Below, in pieces: positions 60,389 to 64,000 of a stretch of 64,000 nucleotides of DNA. Positions within the stretch are counted from its first letter, which is position 1. The number at the start of each line of letters is the position of its first letter. The translations under genes were made by a program, and so were the position numbers. Source of the stretch: Comamonadaceae bacterium UBA2121. GTDB lineage: Bacteria > Pseudomonadota > Gammaproteobacteria > Burkholderiales > Burkholderiaceae_C. The notes beneath the pieces were generated by a model. That model searched no databases, was not told where the DNA came from, and saw nothing but the letters and a program-made list of their open reading frames with translations. The stretch lies in NCBI GenBank assembly GCA_002331385.1, contig DCYB01000001.1, positions 124,001 through 188,000 on the forward strand, given 5' to 3'.

Positions 60389-61528
60389 ATGAAACACCCA
60401 CTCACCTCTCAATTCCATTCCACACGCCGCGCCTGGCTGAAGCATTCCTGCCTGATAACAGCAGCGGGCGCAACTGCGCCGCTCAGCGCACTGGCGCAGG
60501 GAGACACCACCCCACCCGTCGCGGTCACACAGATCGTGGACATGTCGCCGCTGCAGCAGGACATCAGCCGCGACTTCCTGATCGGCTCGCGCACCGCGTG
60601 GCAAGAATTCAACGCCAAGGGGGGCCTGAAGGGTCGCCCGGTCGAGCACAAAGTGCTGGAAACCGATGGCAGTGCAGCCTCCGTTCGCAGCGCATGGGAA
60701 GCGGCCGCCAGCCATCCCGCATGCGTGGCCCTGACGGGCTGCACCGGCGATGCCACCGCCTCCGCCCTTGCTGAATTGCAACGCGATGCGGGCAGTCACG
60801 CGCTGGCGCTGGTGGCTCCATGGCTGCACCGCCAGTGGGCTGACAAGAGCAACACCGTGTTCCAGGCGTTTCCCGACTATCAGGCGCAAATTGCGCACGC
60901 GATGAAATCGCTGGCCGTCATGGGCGTGAAGGAAGCAGGTGTGGTCTACGCCAGTGCCAAGCTGCAGCAGCAACTGGGCTCCTCGATCGCATTGGCAGCG
61001 CGCGAGCAGGGCCTGAAGCTGCAGATCCAGGAGTTCGGCAAAAAGGCGAACGCCCTGCCCTTGCTGGTGCTGTTCATCGGCGGCACGCCAGAATTGCACG
61101 CCTTTGCCAGCCTGATCGGCGTGCCGCAAGGTTCGCACCGTTACCTCATCGCACTGGCCGACGTGAACCTGCAAGTGCTCACGCAACTGGGTGGCGTGCC
61201 GCGCAACGTGTCGGTGATCGCCACGCAGCCAGTGCCGCTGGTTTCTGCGGGCCTGCCCGTGGTGCGCAACTACCGCACCGCACTGGGCAAACTGTACGAC
61301 GAGCCGCCATCCCAACATGGTCTCGCAGGCTACATCGCGGCGCGCTATACGGCGGACGTGCTCTCCGGCGTAGGCACGCCGGTGACGCGCGCCTCGGCCT
61401 TGTCAGCGTTTCGCAAACGCGCGGATGTGCTGGTCGGCGGCTATCAGATCGCCTATCAGGGCGACCGCGTGGTCAGCGCCAACGTCACGCAAAGCATGCT
61501 CACTGCGGCCGGCCGTATCGTCGGCTGA
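60389..61528 (+). CDS. LivJ-type (Leu/Ile/Val family) periplasmic binding protein, probable Pho regulon member
   Basis: This 379-residue protein has a twin-arginine-type signal (STRRAWLKHSCLITAAGATA) and the fold of type I branched-chain amino-acid-type binding proteins (DISRDFLIGSRTAWQEFNAK, then GLKGRPVEHKVLETDGS). No permease or ATPase gene is adjacent. The ATG at 60389 is preferred to an upstream GTG at 60371. It is divergent from pstS, points toward ppx, and has its own Pho-box-like promoter, so it may bind a phosphorus-linked compound or act in phosphate sensing. That role is inference; the ligand is unknown. Confidence 0.88.
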   Translation: MKHPLTSQFHSTRRAWLKHSCLITAAGATAPLSALAQGDTTPPVAVTQIVDMSPLQQDISRDFLIGSRTAWQEFNAKGGLKGRPVEHKVLETDGSAASVRSAWEAAASHPACVALTGCTGDATASALAELQRDAGSHALALVAPWLHRQWADKSNTVFQAFPDYQAQIAHAMKSLAVMGVKEAGVVYASAKLQQQLGSSIALAAREQGLKLQIQEFGKKANALPLLVLFIGGTPELHAFASLIGVPQGSHRYLIALADVNLQVLTQLGGVPRNVSVIATQPVPLVSAGLPVVRNYRTALGKLYDEPPSQHGLAGYIAARYTADVLSGVGTPVTRASALSAFRKRADVLVGGYQIAYQGDRVVSANVTQSMLTAAGRIVG

Positions 61529-61652
61529 GCACGCTTCGGCGCGCGCATTTTCGCTCGGGATCGAGTGCCGCGCGCACTCTTTCACGCGTGCACTGAAATA
61601 ACAATTTATGTCGAAAATTAATCCTTATCCTGCAGCGCTCCACGAAGCCTGG

Positions 61653-61661
61653 TGCTATGCT
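61653..61661 (+). promoter_or_regulatory. possible extended -10 promoter for ppx
   Basis: TGC-TATGCT resembles an extended -10 element and lies 40 bases before the ATG at 61701. It supports that start over the in-frame ATG at 61608. No clear -35 is visible. Confidence 0.3.
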
Positions 61662-61700
61662 GCGCCGCGAGAAAACCTGCGCGATGCACCTCGCCACGAT

Positions 61701-63179
61701 ATGCAAGATGGAACACTGCTGGCTGCCGTCGATCTTGGATCGAACAGCTTTCGACTGGAAATTGGCCGATTCGAACACGGCCACATTGAACGAATCGAAT
61801 ACTTCAAGGAAACCGTACGCCAAGGCGCAGGGCTGGATGAAGACAAGAACCTCACGCCAGAGTCCATGCAGCGTGGCTGGGACTGTCTTGCACGCTTTGC
61901 CGAACGTCTTGCTGGCTTTCCCAGAGAGCAGGTGCGCGCCGTGGCCACGCAGACGCTACGCGAGGCCCGCAATCGCGAAGACTTCATTGCACGCGGCAAC
62001 CAGATTCTGGGCTATCCGATCGACATCGTCTCAGGGCCCGAAGAAGCACGCCTGATCTATCAGGGCGTGGCGCGCCTGCTGCCCCAATCAGATGAACGCA
62101 GGCTGGTGGTGGACATCGGCGGACGCTCCACCGAACTCATTTTGGGCAAGCAGTTCACGCCCTCGCACGTAGCGTCGTTCCGTGTGGGCAGCGTGGCATG
62201 GTCCTCGCGCTACTTCCCGCAAGGCCAATTCACCGAGCGCGCGTTCGAGAGCGCCGAGATCGCCGCCAAGGCGGTGCTCGACGAAGCACTGGACGTGTAC
62301 CAGCGCAAGACGTGGGACGTGGCCTATGGCTCGTCCGGCACGGTCGGCGCGGTGGGCGAAGTGTTGTTGGCCGCCGGTGGCGCGGAAGGCCGCATCAGCC
62401 GCGCGGGACTCGATTGGTTGCTGGAGCAACTCCTGACTGCGCGCAGCGCAGATCGCGTGCGCCTGCCCGGCCTGAAAGACGATCGCCGCGCCGTGATCGG
62501 CGGTGGCATCAGCGTGCTGCGCGCCATCTTCAGCCTGCTCGACATCGAGGAAATGCAGGTGGCCCAGGGCGCGCTGCGCCAGGGCGCGCTGTACGACCTG
62601 CTCGACCGCGAACAGCCTCAGACCGATCTGCGCTCATCCACCGTGCGCGGCCTCATGCAGCGCTTTGCCGTGGACGAGTTGCAAGCGCAGCGCGTGGCCA
62701 AACTGGCGAGCGAACTCTTTCTGCACGCCGCCCCTGCGGGCAACGAGCGCGCCGCACGCAAGCTCGATTGGGCGGCACGTCTGCACGAGATCGGCGCGCG
62801 CATTTCGCACAGCGGATATCAGCGCCACGGCGCCTACATCCTCGACCACACGGACGCCGCCGGGTTCGCCCTGCCCGAGCTGCACCACCTGAGCCAACTG
62901 GTGCTGGCCCACCGCGGCAAAGTACACAAGCTGGAGGTGGATCTGGACGATCCGCAATTCGCACTGCAACTCATGTGCCTGCGCACCGCCGTCGCGTTGT
63001 GCCATGCGCGCCGTGAGCCGGATACGGAAGGTTTTTCGCTGAGCTTCGACGCTGGCCGATGCGTGGTGCGCTCACGCGAAGGCTGGTCTTCCAGCTATCC
63101 GCAATCGGCCCATCTGCTGCATGAAGAAAGCTATTGCTGGCAGAAAACTCCTTGGGAATTTGTCACGGAGTTGCGGTAA
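61701..63179 (+). CDS. ppx: exopolyphosphatase (Ppx/GppA family)
   Basis: Ppx removes phosphate from the ends of polyphosphate; related GppA cleaves pppGpp. The 492-residue protein has the ASKHA phosphate loops LLAAVDLGSNSFRLEIG and VVDIGGRSTELILG, YGSSGTVGAVGEV, and a C-terminal HD-like domain (DWAARLHEIGARISHSGYQR, HGAYILDH). I chose the ATG at 61701, which begins just before the first loop; an in-frame ATG at 61608 would add 31 residues. Its place beside the pst-pho genes supports a role in phosphate storage. Confidence 0.95.
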   Translation: MQDGTLLAAVDLGSNSFRLEIGRFEHGHIERIEYFKETVRQGAGLDEDKNLTPESMQRGWDCLARFAERLAGFPREQVRAVATQTLREARNREDFIARGNQILGYPIDIVSGPEEARLIYQGVARLLPQSDERRLVVDIGGRSTELILGKQFTPSHVASFRVGSVAWSSRYFPQGQFTERAFESAEIAAKAVLDEALDVYQRKTWDVAYGSSGTVGAVGEVLLAAGGAEGRISRAGLDWLLEQLLTARSADRVRLPGLKDDRRAVIGGGISVLRAIFSLLDIEEMQVAQGALRQGALYDLLDREQPQTDLRSSTVRGLMQRFAVDELQAQRVAKLASELFLHAAPAGNERAARKLDWAARLHEIGARISHSGYQRHGAYILDHTDAAGFALPELHHLSQLVLAHRGKVHKLEVDLDDPQFALQLMCLRTAVALCHARREPDTEGFSLSFDAGRCVVRSREGWSSSYPQSAHLLHEESYCWQKTPWEFVTELR

Positions 63180-63194
63180 CAAAATCTCCGCAAA

Positions 63195-63215
63195 CGGTAT
63201 AAACTGTTTATATCG
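63195..63215 (+). promoter_or_regulatory. TATAAAC-T-GTTTATA palindrome upstream of the RHH protein gene
   Basis: TATAAAC and GTTTATA form a perfect inverted repeat about one base, extended to CGG...TCG with one mismatch (63195-63215). It lies 17 bases upstream of the gene start, overlaps AT-rich -10-like sequence, and would suit a ribbon-helix-helix dimer as operator. Confidence 0.5.
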
Positions 63216-63232
63216 TTTTACGGAAATTCAAC

Positions 63233-63796
63233 ATGACCTCACGCTCACCAGCGGCGCCCTCCGCTGCCCCTACCGAAGTTGCCGCCGCAGCGAAAAAGGT
63301 AGTGCAGCAAACAGCGACCGCGCCCGCAGCACCCGTCAGCAAAAAGAGCACTGCGCCAGCGCCCGCTCCGGCCAAGGCCGACACCGCAATGAAGAGCGCC
63401 AAGCCCAAGCCCGCTGAAAAAGCGGTGCAAGCCAAGGCTGCGGCCAAACCTGCCAAGTCTGCCAAAGTGGAGAACAAGGCAGATAAAACTGCCAAGCCCG
63501 CCAAGCAGGAAAAGCCCGTAGCCAAGCCGGAGGCCAAGGCCGTCAAGCCGGTCAAGGAAGCCAAGCCCAAGAAGCCCAAGCTGGTGCGCGACAGCTTCAC
63601 CATCCCCAAGGATGAGTACGCCGAGGTCGACACACTCAAGCTGCGCGGCGCGAAGCTCGATCACCCGGTCAAGAAAAGCGAATTGCTGCGCGCCGGCCTG
63701 AAGCTGCTGACCACCTTGAACGACGAGCAACTGCTGGCCGCGCTGCAAGCCGTTCCGGCCATCAAGACCGGCCGTCCGAAGGCAGACGGCAAGTAA
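63233..63796 (+). CDS. ribbon-helix-helix protein with histone H1-like Lys/Ala/Pro tail
   Basis: The first 115 residues are a disordered, basic tail of Ala, Lys and Pro (many AKPAK-type repeats), like histone H1 or AlgP/PhaF tails. The last 70 residues fit a ribbon-helix-helix fold: strand RDSFTIPKDEY, helix EVDTLKLRGAKL, then helix KKSELLRAGLKLLTTL. Such a protein (187 residues) would bind DNA both specifically and through charge. It follows ppx by 54 bases, and a palindrome close upstream suggests autoregulation. It may be a nucleoid protein; no function is proven. Confidence 0.82.
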   Translation: MTSRSPAAPSAAPTEVAAAAKKVVQQTATAPAAPVSKKSTAPAPAPAKADTAMKSAKPKPAEKAVQAKAAAKPAKSAKVENKADKTAKPAKQEKPVAKPEAKAVKPVKEAKPKKPKLVRDSFTIPKDEYAEVDTLKLRGAKLDHPVKKSELLRAGLKLLTTLNDEQLLAALQAVPAIKTGRPKADGK

Positions 63797-63802
63797 GCCA
63801 CA

Positions 63803-64000
63803 TCACAGGAAATCAGGCGACTGCACCGACAGGAGGATGGTTTCCTCCTCCTCCTGTCGTTTCCGGTGCCGCAGCCACCAGACCGAGCCCTTGCGAATCG
63901 CGCACTGGCTGGCGGTCATTCCCAACAGCTTCGCAGCCGTCTCGCCCAGCATGGGCTGATGCCCCACCACCAGCACCGCGCCGCGTGAATGGGGCCACTG
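63803..64000 (-). CDS. sixA: SixA-type phosphohistidine phosphatase, 3' part only
   Basis: The gene enters from the right edge of the window; only the last 65 codons are present. The segment RGAVLVVGHQPMLGETAAKL matches the second catalytic His region of SixA and other histidine phosphatases (V-G-H-x-P). SixA removes phosphate from histidine phosphotransfer domains. The C-terminal WWLRHRKRQEEEETILLSVQ is typical of beta-proteobacterial members. It is convergent with the RHH gene, six bases apart. Confidence 0.82.
   Translation of the reverse strand, partial: QWPHSRGAVLVVGHQPMLGETAAKLLGMTASQCAIRKGSVWWLRHRKRQEEEETILLSVQSPDFL
63828..63859 (+). terminator. hairpin terminator inside the 3' end of sixA
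   Basis: CGACAGGAGG pairs perfectly over 10 bases with CCTCCTGTCG around a 12-base loop, 31 bases after the RHH gene stop codon; TTT follows. It lies within sixA codons (the QEEEE stretch), so coding sequence and terminator overlap. Confidence 0.5.

Overview
The window is high-GC beta-proteobacterial chromosome, best placed in the Burkholderiales and probably the Comamonadaceae. The signs are orphan tricarboxylate-transport (Bug-type) binding proteins beside CaiB/BaiF CoA-transferases, a DUF2889 protein next to moaA, the dnaX-ybaB-recR order with a 4.5S RNA gene upstream of dnaX, addB-addA, trxA-rho, and a phoR-phoB-phoU-pstBACS-ppx block. These are family-level impressions from the proteins; no database search was run.

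Layout. 0.2-2 kb: DUF2889 protein and moaA. 1.9-8.7 kb: a catabolic cassette (two CaiB/BaiF CoA-transferases, two Bug binding proteins, a LysR regulator, a VOC protein and a hydratase/FAH-family enzyme) that separates moaA from the rest of the molybdenum cofactor genes. 8.8-11.8 kb: mobA, a GNAT acetyltransferase, moeA and a thioredoxin-like protein. 11.8-15.4 kb: rnhA, a methyltransferase, gloB and an MltD-type lytic transglycosylase. 15.5-20.5 kb: an NMT1-like binding protein, a MAPEG protein, recR, ybaB, dnaX (with a probable programmed slippage site) and ffs. 20.7-28.6 kb: a type I restriction-modification island in the order hsdM-hsdS-fic-hsdR on the minus strand, bracketed by ffs on one side and a second SRP-RNA-like hairpin on the other. 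28.7-33.0 kb: a second catabolic cassette (LysR, CoA-transferase, quinone-oxidoreductase-like MDR protein, Bug protein). 33.1-42.7 kb: a flavoprotein, addA, addB, trxA and rho. 43.0-49.6 kb: a four-gene ABC efflux operon (NodT outer-membrane factor, HlyD adaptor, RbbA-like double ATPase, ABC-2 permease). 49.8-53.3 kb: rpmE2, a GT-C-like membrane glycosyltransferase and a MATE transporter. 53.3-63.2 kb: the phosphate regulon, phoR to pstS on the minus strand, with a divergent binding protein and ppx. 63.2-64 kb: a histone-tailed ribbon-helix-helix protein and the 3' part of sixA.

How the parts work together. The two catabolic cassettes look like alternative acyl-CoA activation and uptake modules, each with its own LysR regulator and likely operators. 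The Pho block is a complete sensing, uptake and polyphosphate unit, and PhoB-type promoters face both ways from the pstS upstream region. In the restriction island, fic and hsdR lie downstream of a separate 246-bp intergenic region carrying tandem TGTATAG operators. The Fic protein has a C-terminal winged helix, so it may act as a controller of restriction. This last point is the most novel hypothesis in the window. No tRNA, rRNA, CRISPR array, insertion sequence or integrase gene was seen.
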